Shown in pieces: positions 17,026-25,387 of a stretch of 64,000 nucleotides of DNA (positions are counted from its first letter, which is position 1; the number at the start of each line of letters is the position of its first letter). The stretch is taken from contig NZ_JBQKUO010000003.1 in assembly GCF_052156635.1 (NCBI RefSeq), positions 186,001-250,000 of the forward strand, in the 5' to 3' direction. Origin of the DNA: Nitrospina sp052156635. GTDB taxonomy: Bacteria; Nitrospinota; Nitrospinia; Nitrospinales; Nitrospinaceae. The notes beneath the pieces are model-generated. The model saw only the letters and a list, made by a program, of their open reading frames with translations. It was not told where the DNA came from and did not search any database. Both the position numbers and the translations under genes were made by a program.

Positions 17026-18390
17026 ATGAAAATTCTGATCGTCGGCGCCGGCATCGTAGGGTTCAACCTCGCCCAGGAACTGTCCCACGAGGGACACGAC
17101 ATCTCCATCATCGACGAAAACGCCGAGCGCATCAAAACCATCTCCGAAAAGCTCGACGTGCTTGCCATTCACGGCAATGGCTGCATTCCCAGCACCCTGT
17201 TGAAAGCCCAGATCCGCGGCGCGGACATGGTGATCTCCGTCACCGACAAGGACGAGATCAACCTCATGGTCTGTTTCCTCGGACAAAAGTTCGGCATCCC
17301 AAAACGGTTCGCCCGCCTGCGCAACGTGGAATTGACCGGCGCGAGCAAGGTGTTCAGCCCGCAGGAACTGTTCGTCGATTACGCCATCAACCCCGGCGAG
17401 ATCGTGGTCGATTCCCTGCTCAAGATCATCCAGACGCCCAGTTCCATCAACGTTGCCGAATTCGCCGGCGGCCAAATCCTGCTCCGCGGCTTCGAGGTGT
17501 CGGAAGACGCGCCGCTGGTCGGCAAGACCATCAGGGAAATCCGCAGTGTGTCGGAGATGAACTCGTTCATGGTGGTGGCCCTGGTGCGCGACGGAAGCCT
17601 GCACGTGCCCAAGTTCGAGGACACGGTGCAGCCGAAGGACAAGGCCTACATCGTGATCGACAACGAGTTTCTGCCGCTCGCGCTCCCCATGTTCAACAAG
17701 AAGGTAGAGCAGATCCACAAGGTCATCATGTACGGGGCCAACCCCATTTCCATAAACCTGGCGCAGGAACTGCACAAGTTCGTCGACGACGTGTCGATCA
17801 TCGAACCGAGTCACGACCACGCCACGACCGCCGCCGATTCGCTCGAACACACCGTCATCCTGCACGGCAACGGCACCGACCCGGACCTGTTCAACGACAT
17901 CAACATGAAGGACGCGGACCTGTATCTCGCACTGTCCGACAATGACGAGATGAACATCCTCTCCGCCCTGCTTGCGAAAAAGCACGGGGCGAAACGCGCC
18001 GCCGTCCTCACCAACGACCCCGATTACCTGCCGATCCTCGATTCCATCGGCATGGACATCAACATCAACCCGCGCCTCATCACCGTCTCCGCCATTCTCA
18101 AGCACCTGCGCAAGGGGGAGGTGCTGAACGTGCACAAACTGGCGGAGGGAGAGGCGGAGGTCATGGAGATCGTGGTTCATCCCAAATCCACCGCCGTCGG
18201 CAAACGCATCAACCAGCTTCGCATGCCGACGGAGGCCATCATCGGCGCGATTGTCCGCAAGGGCGAGATGATCGTGCCTGCAGGGGCGACGGAGATCGAA
18301 GCAGAAGACACGGTGATCCTCGCCACCCTGCCGCAATGCCTTGAAAAGGTGGAAAAACTCTTCAGCGAAAAAACGGGCTTCTTTTCCTGA
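17026..18390 (+). CDS. trkA: Trk potassium uptake system NAD-binding protein
   Basis: 454 aa, the normal length. Two tandem RCK-N Rossmann domains each start with a nucleotide-binding turn (MKILIVGAGIVGFNLAQELS at 1-20 and VIMYGANPISINLAQEL at about 234-250). Each is followed by a TrkA-C domain, with APLVGKTIREIR in the first and STAVGKRINQLRMP in the second. It regulates the TrkH channel in response to NAD(H) or ATP. Its stop overlaps the trkH start by one base (TGATG), a sign of translational coupling. Confidence 0.93.
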   Translation: MKILIVGAGIVGFNLAQELSHEGHDISIIDENAERIKTISEKLDVLAIHGNGCIPSTLLKAQIRGADMVISVTDKDEINLMVCFLGQKFGIPKRFARLRNVELTGASKVFSPQELFVDYAINPGEIVVDSLLKIIQTPSSINVAEFAGGQILLRGFEVSEDAPLVGKTIREIRSVSEMNSFMVVALVRDGSLHVPKFEDTVQPKDKAYIVIDNEFLPLALPMFNKKVEQIHKVIMYGANPISINLAQELHKFVDDVSIIEPSHDHATTAADSLEHTVILHGNGTDPDLFNDINMKDADLYLALSDNDEMNILSALLAKKHGAKRAAVLTNDPDYLPILDSIGMDININPRLITVSAILKHLRKGEVLNVHKLAEGEAEVMEIVVHPKSTAVGKRINQLRMPTEAIIGAIVRKGEMIVPAGATEIEAEDTVILATLPQCLEKVEKLFSEKTGFFS

Positions 18391-19862
18391 TGAATCTCCA
18401 GGCCATTTTCAACGTCGTCGGCGTCCTTCTCATTCTTCTGGGGGCGATTCTGATCGTGCCCCTGCTGGTTTCCCTTTATTACATGGAGCCGGGCCTTCAC
18501 GGTGGCATGGCTCCGCACACGGCGTTTCTCATCGTCGCCATCCTGTCGGTCGTGGTTGGCTCCGCACTGTGGAAGTACCTGCCTTCCGGCATTGAAAAAC
18601 TGCGCGAACGGGAGGGCTTCGCCATCGTCGGCGTCTCGTGGGTGTCGCTCACCCTGGTTTCCTGTCTGCCGCTCTATTTGACCGGCGCCTGTCCGAGTTT
18701 CGTCGATGCGTTTTTCGAAACCATGAGCGGTTTCACCACCACCGGCGCATCGGTGCTTTCCAACATCGACGACCTGCCGCACGGCATCCTGTTCTGGCGG
18801 AACCTGATGCAGTGGATGGGCGGCATGGGGATCATCATGCTGTCGCTGGCCATCTTCCCGGCGCTCGGCATCGGCAGTTTCCAACTGTTCAAGGCGGAAA
18901 TTCCCGGCGGCGCCACCGTCGAGCGCATGCAGCCGCGCCTGGCCGAAACCGCCAAGCTCCTGTGGACCACCTACCTCGTGCTGACCGTGGCGGAGATCGC
19001 ACTATTGGTGGGCGGCGGCATGGGCTGGTTCGACGCCGTCTGCCACACCTTTTCCACCGTCGCCACCGGCGGCTTCTCCCCGCATCAGGAAAGCATCGGC
19101 CATTTCGACAATTTGTATTTCGAAATGGTCATCATCACCTTCATGTACCTGGGAGGCGTCAACTTCGCCCTGCATTACCACATGGTTCACCGCAACTGGG
19201 ACGTGGTGACCACAAACCCGGAGTTGCGGTTTTACACCATCGTCGTGTTGGTGAGCGTGGCCGCGGCCACCGTGGGCCTGTGGGCGCAGACTCCCGAAAA
19301 CGGCGTCGGCGATGCACTTCGCCGTGCCGCATTCAATGTGGTCTCCATCAACACCACCACCGGTTTCGCCACCGACGACTTCACCCTGTGGCCGGAATAC
19401 CTGCAGGTGCTTCTGGTGGGACTCATGATGATGGGGGCCTGTGCCGGGTCCACCAGCGGCTCGTTCAAGGCCATCCGCGTCATCATCATCCTCAAGGTCA
19501 TTTACCGGGAGTTGCAAAAACTCGTTCATCCCCGCGCGGTCATCAGCATCAAGGTCGGGCAGAGGGCGCTGGACAGCGACCAGGTCACCAACGTGCTTTC
19601 CCTGTGGGGGCTCTTCTTTGGATTGTCCGGATTGGGCTACCTTTTACTGTCGATCCTGGGCGTCGACAACGCTTCCAGCCTGACGGGCACCATCGCCTGC
19701 CTGTTCAATATCGGTCCCGGCCTGGGTTCCGTCGGACCGGCCGGGGATTATTCCTCCATTCCGGATACCGGGAAGTGGGTATTGAGCCTGATGATGCTTC
19801 TGGGCCGCCTGGAAATCTATGGCATCCTGCTTCTTTTCATGCCCGTCACCTGGCGCAAATAA
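18390..19862 (+). CDS. trkH: Trk potassium uptake channel subunit TrkH
   Basis: 490 aa, about ten membrane segments, with the four pore-loop repeats of the Trk/Ktr/HKT family: FETMSGFTTTGASVL, CHTFSTVATGGFSPH, FNVVSINTTTGFATDDF and ACLFNIGPGLGSVGP. Filter glycines are present in each. The last part (VLSLMMLLGRLEIYGILLLF) is conserved. It imports K+ with TrkA as gating subunit. Confidence 0.95.
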   Translation: MNLQAIFNVVGVLLILLGAILIVPLLVSLYYMEPGLHGGMAPHTAFLIVAILSVVVGSALWKYLPSGIEKLREREGFAIVGVSWVSLTLVSCLPLYLTGACPSFVDAFFETMSGFTTTGASVLSNIDDLPHGILFWRNLMQWMGGMGIIMLSLAIFPALGIGSFQLFKAEIPGGATVERMQPRLAETAKLLWTTYLVLTVAEIALLVGGGMGWFDAVCHTFSTVATGGFSPHQESIGHFDNLYFEMVIITFMYLGGVNFALHYHMVHRNWDVVTTNPELRFYTIVVLVSVAAATVGLWAQTPENGVGDALRRAAFNVVSINTTTGFATDDFTLWPEYLQVLLVGLMMMGACAGSTSGSFKAIRVIIILKVIYRELQKLVHPRAVISIKVGQRALDSDQVTNVLSLWGLFFGLSGLGYLLLSILGVDNASSLTGTIACLFNIGPGLGSVGPAGDYSSIPDTGKWVLSLMMLLGRLEIYGILLLFMPVTWRK

Positions 19863-20056
19863 GCATAAAATTGAATTGATTTTGGCAGGCTAATCCCTTA
19901 GTATTCTCCTGTCCAAATCCTGGGGGCCTCCTCCATCACTCCTTGATTCCATAAGAGTTTATGAGCCAAGGTCGAACTGTGTCCCCAGCCGGCGAACGGC
20001 GGCCTGTTGCCCCGTAGCCGTTACCCAACACAACCTTTTCGAAGGATTTCTGTGGG

Positions 20057-21874
20057 ATGAATACCAACACCAATCCTCTTAAAATTACCGAAGTGGTCCT
20101 GCGGGACGCGCATCAGTCCCTGCTCGCCACCCGCATGAAAACCGCGGACATGCTTCCCATCGCGGAAAAGCTGGATGCCGTCGGCTTTTTCTCGCTGGAG
20201 ATGTGGGGCGGTGCGACGTTCGACAGTTGCATCCGGTTCCTCAACGAAGACCCGTGGGAACGCGTCCGCGTGCTCAAAAAGAAAATGCCGAAAACCCCGT
20301 TCCAGATGCTCCTGCGGGGGCAGAACTGCGTCGGTTACCGCCATTACGCCGACGACATCGTCGAACGGTTCGTGCAGAAATCGGCAGACGTTGGCATCGA
20401 CATTTTTCGGATTTTTGACGCCCTGAATGACCTCCGGAACATCGAGGTGGCCGTCAAGACTGCGAAAAAGGCCGGTGGCACGGTCGAAGGCTGCATCAGC
20501 TACACGGTGAGCCCCGTTCACAATATCCCGCTTTACAAGGACATGGCCAAGCGGATCGTGGAGATGGGGTGCGACATCCTGTGCATCAAGGACATGGCCG
20601 GCCTGCTGACCCCGCAAGTGGCGGGTCCGCTGATCAGCGAATTGAAAAAGGAAATCCCGCTTCCCATCCACCTGCACACGCACGCCACCACGGGGCTGGC
20701 CGGAATGAACATGCAGGCCGCCATCAACGCCGGCGTGGACATGGTGGACACGGCGATATCCAGCCTGTCGATGGGCACCTCGCATTATCCGACGGAATGC
20801 ATCGTCGCCGCCACCCAGGGCACCCCGCGCGACAGCGGGCTGGACCTGGAACTGCTGGAAGAAATCTCCGCCTATTTCAAGGAAGTGCGCAAGCATTACT
20901 CCCAGTACGAAAGCAATTTTGTCGGCGTGGATATCAATATCCTGCAAAGCCAGATTCCCGGCGGCATGATTTCCAACATGGAAAACCAGCTCCGCGAACA
21001 GAACGCACACGACAAGCTCGACGAGGTGTTGAAGGAAGTGCCGCGCGTGCGCAAGGATCTGGGATACCCCCCGCTGGTCACGCCGACCAGCCAGATCGTC
21101 GGTTCGCAGGCCACATTGAACGTGCTGACCGGCGAGCGCTACAAAATCATCACCAAGGAAACGCGCGAGTGCGTGCTCGGCAAGTACGGCAAACTGCCTG
21201 GCGAACTGGAGCCCGAACTGGTGCAGAAAATCGCGCAGGAAGAAAAACTCATCGACTGCCGCCCGGCGGACCTGCTGGATCCGGAATGGGAAAAGATTTC
21301 GGCGGAAGTCGGCGACAAGGCGAAATCGGACGAAGACCGGTTGACGTACGCGATGTTTCCGAAGGTGGCGTTGAAGTTCTTTGAGACGCGCGGCAAACCG
21401 CTTGCAGAAGCGGCCCCCGCCGCGGCCTCCGCCAACGGCAAGAAAGGCGCACCGGCTGCAGCCCCCGCGCCCGCCGCTTCTGCGGCTCCTGCCGGACCGG
21501 CGGTGTACGATGTGAAGGTCAACGGCAAACTCTACACGGTGGAGGTGGGCCCGGCCCAGGCCGGTGGTGCCCCGGCACCCCAGCCCGTGGCAAGCGCCCC
21601 TGCGGCGGCGCCAGCTCCTGCTCCGGCGCCCGCACCGGCTCCGGCGGCATCCTCCAACGGAACCAAGGCCATCACGTCCCCGCTTCCCGGATCTGTGTTC
21701 GCCATGAAATGCAAGGTGGGCGACCAGGTCAGTGAAGGCGACACGGTGATGGTCCTCGAATCCATGAAAATGGAAACCGAGGTCCACTCTCCGTATTCCG
21801 GAACCATCAACAGCATCCTGGTTCAGGAAGGGGCTAACGTACAAACCGGCGACGAACTCATTCTGATTTCATAA
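20057..21874 (+). CDS. oadA: Oxaloacetate decarboxylase alpha subunit / pyruvate carboxylase subunit B, biotin-containing
   Basis: 605 aa. An N-terminal carboxyltransferase TIM barrel (VVLRDAHQSLLATRM at 14-28, FDALNDLRN, the metal-binding HLHTHATTG near 213-221) is followed by the conserved carboxylase domain, a long Ala/Pro linker and a biotinyl domain. The biotin attachment site is K571 (VLESMKMETEV). With the beta and gamma subunits encoded just downstream, it should decarboxylate oxaloacetate, passing CO2 via biotin to the membrane subunit. The stop overlaps the oadB start by one base. No biotin carboxylase gene is adjacent. Confidence 0.92.
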   Translation: MNTNTNPLKITEVVLRDAHQSLLATRMKTADMLPIAEKLDAVGFFSLEMWGGATFDSCIRFLNEDPWERVRVLKKKMPKTPFQMLLRGQNCVGYRHYADDIVERFVQKSADVGIDIFRIFDALNDLRNIEVAVKTAKKAGGTVEGCISYTVSPVHNIPLYKDMAKRIVEMGCDILCIKDMAGLLTPQVAGPLISELKKEIPLPIHLHTHATTGLAGMNMQAAINAGVDMVDTAISSLSMGTSHYPTECIVAATQGTPRDSGLDLELLEEISAYFKEVRKHYSQYESNFVGVDINILQSQIPGGMISNMENQLREQNAHDKLDEVLKEVPRVRKDLGYPPLVTPTSQIVGSQATLNVLTGERYKIITKETRECVLGKYGKLPGELEPELVQKIAQEEKLIDCRPADLLDPEWEKISAEVGDKAKSDEDRLTYAMFPKVALKFFETRGKPLAEAAPAAASANGKKGAPAAAPAPAASAAPAGPAVYDVKVNGKLYTVEVGPAQAGGAPAPQPVASAPAAAPAPAPAPAPAPAASSNGTKAITSPLPGSVFAMKCKVGDQVSEGDTVMVLESMKMETEVHSPYSGTINSILVQEGANVQTGDELILIS

Positions 21875-23088
21875 TGGACTTCACATTTCAAGACGCTATA
21901 AATCGGATTCTCCATTCCACCGGGTTCGCGGTGATCGAAGGAGGCCAGATCATCATGATCCTGGTCTCGCTCGTCCTGCTGTACCTGGCGATCTGGAAAA
22001 AATTTGAGCCGCTTTTGCTGTTGCCCATCGGCTTCGGTTGCCTCCTGGCCAACCTGCCGCTCAGCAACATGGCAAACACCAACGATGGCGGCCTGCTGAA
22101 CATTTTCTACTCCGGGGTCAAGCACGAGGTGCTTCCGCCGTTGATCTTCCTCGGCGTCGGAGCCTTGACAGACTTCGGTCCCTTGCTGGCCTATCCGGTG
22201 ACCCTGCTTCTGGGCGCGGCGGCGCAGGTGGGCGTGTACACCACGCTGATCGGTGCGGTCGCTCTCGGGTTCAACCTGCAGGAAGCCAGCGCCATCGGCA
22301 TCATCGGCGGCGCGGACGGCCCCACATCGATATTCCTGGCGGCCAAGCTGGCTCCCCATTTATTGGGACCCATCGCCGTGGCCGCGTATTCGTACATGTC
22401 GCTGGTGCCACTCATCCAGCCGCCCATCATGCGCGCGCTGACCACGGAGAAGGAACGCAAGGTGAAGATGGAGCAGTTGCAGCCCATTTCGCCCACGGTG
22501 AAGATCCTGTTTCCCATCATCTCCACCCTGGTCTGCATTCTGATGCTTCCCGGTGTCGCGCCCCTTCTGGGCATGTTCATGCTGGGCAACCTGTTCCGCG
22601 AATCCGGCGTCACCGCGCGCCTGCATGAAACCGCACAGACGCACCTGATCAACATCGTCACCATCCTGCTGGCCCTGGCTGTGGGGTCGTCCATGACAGC
22701 GGAATCGTTCCTCACGCTGGACACGATCAAGATCATCGTGCTGGGTCTATTGGCGTTTGCATTCGCCACGGCGGGAGGTGTGCTGTTTGGAAAACTGATG
22801 TACATCGTGTCCGGAGGGCGGGTGAATCCGCTGATCGGCTCGGCGGGCGTGTCCGCCGTGCCCATGGCGGCGCGCGTGTCCCAGAAGGTGGGTCAGGAAG
22901 AAGACAAATCCAACTTCCTGCTCATGCACGCGATGGGACCCAACGTTGCCGGGGTTATCGGCAGTGCCGTGGCGGCGGGCGTTTTTCTATCGTTGTTCGG
23001 CGACATCGGGCCCGCCACCGAAGGCGCCTCTCACGCGGCGGTGCAAACCATCGAACTGTTCGCAGCCAATACGGGAGCCGGAAACTGA
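21874..23088 (+). CDS. oadB: Sodium-translocating decarboxylase beta subunit
   Basis: 404 aa, multi-spanning membrane protein. Family-specific stretches include PIGFGCLLANLPLS, LIFLGVGALTDFGPLLA, IGIIGGADGPTSIFLAAKLAP (the Na+-site region), MLPGVAPLLGMFMLGNLFRESGV and MHAMGPNVAGVIGSAVAAGVFLS. It decarboxylates carboxybiotin and exports Na+. Start overlaps the oadA stop (TAATG). Confidence 0.93.
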   Translation: MDFTFQDAINRILHSTGFAVIEGGQIIMILVSLVLLYLAIWKKFEPLLLLPIGFGCLLANLPLSNMANTNDGGLLNIFYSGVKHEVLPPLIFLGVGALTDFGPLLAYPVTLLLGAAAQVGVYTTLIGAVALGFNLQEASAIGIIGGADGPTSIFLAAKLAPHLLGPIAVAAYSYMSLVPLIQPPIMRALTTEKERKVKMEQLQPISPTVKILFPIISTLVCILMLPGVAPLLGMFMLGNLFRESGVTARLHETAQTHLINIVTILLALAVGSSMTAESFLTLDTIKIIVLGLLAFAFATAGGVLFGKLMYIVSGGRVNPLIGSAGVSAVPMAARVSQKVGQEEDKSNFLLMHAMGPNVAGVIGSAVAAGVFLSLFGDIGPATEGASHAAVQTIELFAANTGAGN

Positions 23089-23089
23089 C

Positions 23090-23368
23090 ATGAGCCCGAT
23101 TATTCTTACTTCCATCAAGGTTTCGTTGCTGGCGCTGGGCGTCATCTTTCTCGTACTGGGGATTCTGATCGGGGCCATCAAGGTGATGACTTCGCTCATA
23201 CCCTACCGGGCGCCCGCCCCGGCTCCGGCCAAAAGCAAACCCACCGCCGCCGCTCCTGCCGCGGCCGCTTCGCAGGAAGATGAACACATCGCCGCCATTC
23301 AGGCAGTGATGGCACACCATCTGCCCGGACAGGAGAACCTGCAAATCACCCAGATCTCCTCCAGGTAA
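23090..23368 (+). CDS. oadG: Oxaloacetate decarboxylase gamma-like subunit
   Basis: 92 aa, one base after the oadB stop. One N-terminal membrane span (SLLALGVIFLVLGILIGAIKVMTSLI) is followed by an Ala/Pro-rich linker and a short C-terminal segment (DEHIAAIQAVMAHHLPG). This is the expected architecture of the small gamma subunit that anchors the alpha subunit to the beta subunit. Confidence 0.85.
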   Translation: MSPIILTSIKVSLLALGVIFLVLGILIGAIKVMTSLIPYRAPAPAPAKSKPTAAAPAAAASQEDEHIAAIQAVMAHHLPGQENLQITQISSR

Positions 23369-23390
23369 CCGGGTTTCCCGCTCCACCGCA

Positions 23391-25364
23391 TCAGGTGGCG
23401 GAGCCTTTGTGTTCGTGAATTTTCTTCAGATTGGCCTGGGCCGAAACATGGCCGGGCCGGAGCTGCAAGGCCTTTTTCAATTGCTGCTCCGCCTTGTCCA
23501 GGTACCCCGCCGCCATGAGTGCCTCCGCGAACGCGTTGTGCATATCCGCATTGTCCGGGCTTAAAAAAACCGAGATCGAAAACTCCACAATGGCGGCGTC
23601 AAACTGCTTCCTTTTTTTATAAAGGTTCCCCAGGTTGGCGTGCCCCTCAGCCAGATCGAAATTGGTTTCGATGGCCTTTTTATAGAATCGCTCGGCCTCT
23701 TCGGGCTGCTTCAGTTCCTCGAACAGCAAACCGAGGTTGTTATACGGTTGGGCGAAATCGGGTTTGGTGGCCACCGCCTTGCGAAACCAGCTCTCCGCTC
23801 GTTCATGATCCCCTTTTTGCATGTACAACAATCCCAGATTGTTCTCGACCATCGCGTCCTGTTTCACCGCCAGCGCATTGTGGAACATTTTTTCCGCCTG
23901 TTCCCATTGCCCCCGTTTCTGGTACGCCAGCGCCAGCAGGTTGTACGGCGGTTCATAATCTTCCTTGATGCGGATGGCTTGCCGAAACATGTCCATCGCG
24001 CCGTCTTCATTGCCCTGTTTATTGTAATAGATGCCAAGGTTGGTGTGCGCCCGTGCCAACTTGTCGGGGAAATGCGCAATCACCCACTCCCAGAACACAC
24101 CGGTGTTCTTCCACACGGGAATCTGCTTGATGGTCCACACGCTGGTCACTCCTATAACCACAATAGCGAAATACCCGATGATCACGCTGGCCAGCACCTC
24201 GCGCCGCCTCTCGGCAAAAAACCTCCACAATCGGATGACTCCAAGGGCCAGCAGCACATAAAAACCGAGCGTGGGAATGTAGGTGAACCGGTCCGCGGCG
24301 GCCTGACCGCCGACTTGAATGATTCCGATCACAGGCGACAGCGTAACCAGGTATATCAACCAAACCGTCATCCAGTAGCGGCGGCCTTCATTCCACTTGA
24401 CGACACAGAACCAGCAGATGACAAAAAACGTCGCCACCTCCAGCCACATCCTCACATCCCAGTCGGGAAAGGGATACAACGGCACCAGGGGTTGCGGCCA
24501 CAAGGTTTTTTCAATGTAGAACACGGTGCTTCTCAACGCGTTCACGATACGGACTGTGAAACTCAACTCGTCGATCGCGACCACCGCACCCTGGATTTTC
24601 TGCGCGATGAACGTAATGACCGCCGTGGCGAAACTCATTACAAAATGCGGGATCTTTTCAGTAAAACACTTCCAGGCATCGGTCCGGCTGGATATCCGGT
24701 TCAAGGGATACAGGTCCAATATCAGAACGACAACGGGAAACGTGACAGCCATGGGTTTGGACATCAAAGCCAGCAGGAACAGGAACAGCACCCATCGGTA
24801 CCAGCGGCGACGTTCGCTCTTTTCGGTGGCATCGGCATACCGCAGGTAAGCCAGCAACGCGCTGAACATGAACAGCGCGCACAGCAGGTCCTTTCTTTCC
24901 GCCGCCCAGACCACTGACTCCACGCGAAGCGGGTGAACGGCAAACACGAGCGCCGCCCAGGCGCAGGCCAGAAGCACTCCGCTCCGCTCCCTCAGCCCGG
25001 GGTACGCCCGGTTGGCAAAATGAAAAATCAAAAGAAAAACCAGGAACGCATTGATGCCGTGCAGGACGATGCTCACGAAATGATGGCCCGCCGGTTCCAG
25101 CCCGAACAGACGATAATCGATGGCATGGGACAACCACGTCATCGGCTGCCAGTAAAACGGCTGCAGACTGAACAGCATATGCAGGATGTTTTCCGGAGCC
25201 AGCGACCGGATCATCGTGTTGCCCAGGATGTAACCGTTGTCATCCCAGTCCACGAATCCATTGTCCAGTGCGGCCCAGAAAACAATCAGAACGAAAAAAA
25301 ACAATGCAAGAAAAACCAGCGGCAATGCCGGTTTGGATGAATCGGGGAATTTGAGTCGGATCAT
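23391..25364 (-). CDS. TMTC-like multi-spanning membrane protein with C-terminal TPR repeats
   Basis: 657 aa. About ten membrane helices fill the first 400 residues. A first extracytoplasmic loop carries the acidic pattern DNGFVDWDDNGYILGN. Other conserved stretches are YWQPMTWLSHAIDYRLFG, HHFVSIVLHGINAFLVF and FAVHPLRVESVVWAAERKDLLCALF. These match the GT-C-like family that includes eukaryotic TMTC O-mannosyltransferases and many bacterial TPR membrane proteins. At least five TPR units follow (e.g. ARAHTNLGIYYNKQGNEDGAMD, AQPYNNLGLLFEELKQPEEAERFYKKAI). It may glycosylate or assemble envelope proteins; substrate unknown. The AsmA-like gene lies 23 bp upstream on the same strand. Confidence 0.78.
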   Translation of the reverse strand: MIRLKFPDSSKPALPLVFLALFFFVLIVFWAALDNGFVDWDDNGYILGNTMIRSLAPENILHMLFSLQPFYWQPMTWLSHAIDYRLFGLEPAGHHFVSIVLHGINAFLVFLLIFHFANRAYPGLRERSGVLLACAWAALVFAVHPLRVESVVWAAERKDLLCALFMFSALLAYLRYADATEKSERRRWYRWVLFLFLLALMSKPMAVTFPVVVLILDLYPLNRISSRTDAWKCFTEKIPHFVMSFATAVITFIAQKIQGAVVAIDELSFTVRIVNALRSTVFYIEKTLWPQPLVPLYPFPDWDVRMWLEVATFFVICWFCVVKWNEGRRYWMTVWLIYLVTLSPVIGIIQVGGQAAADRFTYIPTLGFYVLLALGVIRLWRFFAERRREVLASVIIGYFAIVVIGVTSVWTIKQIPVWKNTGVFWEWVIAHFPDKLARAHTNLGIYYNKQGNEDGAMDMFRQAIRIKEDYEPPYNLLALAYQKRGQWEQAEKMFHNALAVKQDAMVENNLGLLYMQKGDHERAESWFRKAVATKPDFAQPYNNLGLLFEELKQPEEAERFYKKAIETNFDLAEGHANLGNLYKKRKQFDAAIVEFSISVFLSPDNADMHNAFAEALMAAGYLDKAEQQLKKALQLRPGHVSAQANLKKIHEHKGSAT

Positions 25365-25387
25365 GGGGCCGGTGCGGGATCGGGTTG

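Noticed and set aside
16975..18336. 453-aa minus-strand frame opposite trkA
   Set aside because: Composition (Asp/His/Val/Gly) is that of a shadow of a GC-rich gene; trkA is certain.
20021..21844. 607-aa minus-strand frame opposite oadA
   Set aside because: Shadow of oadA; no motif.
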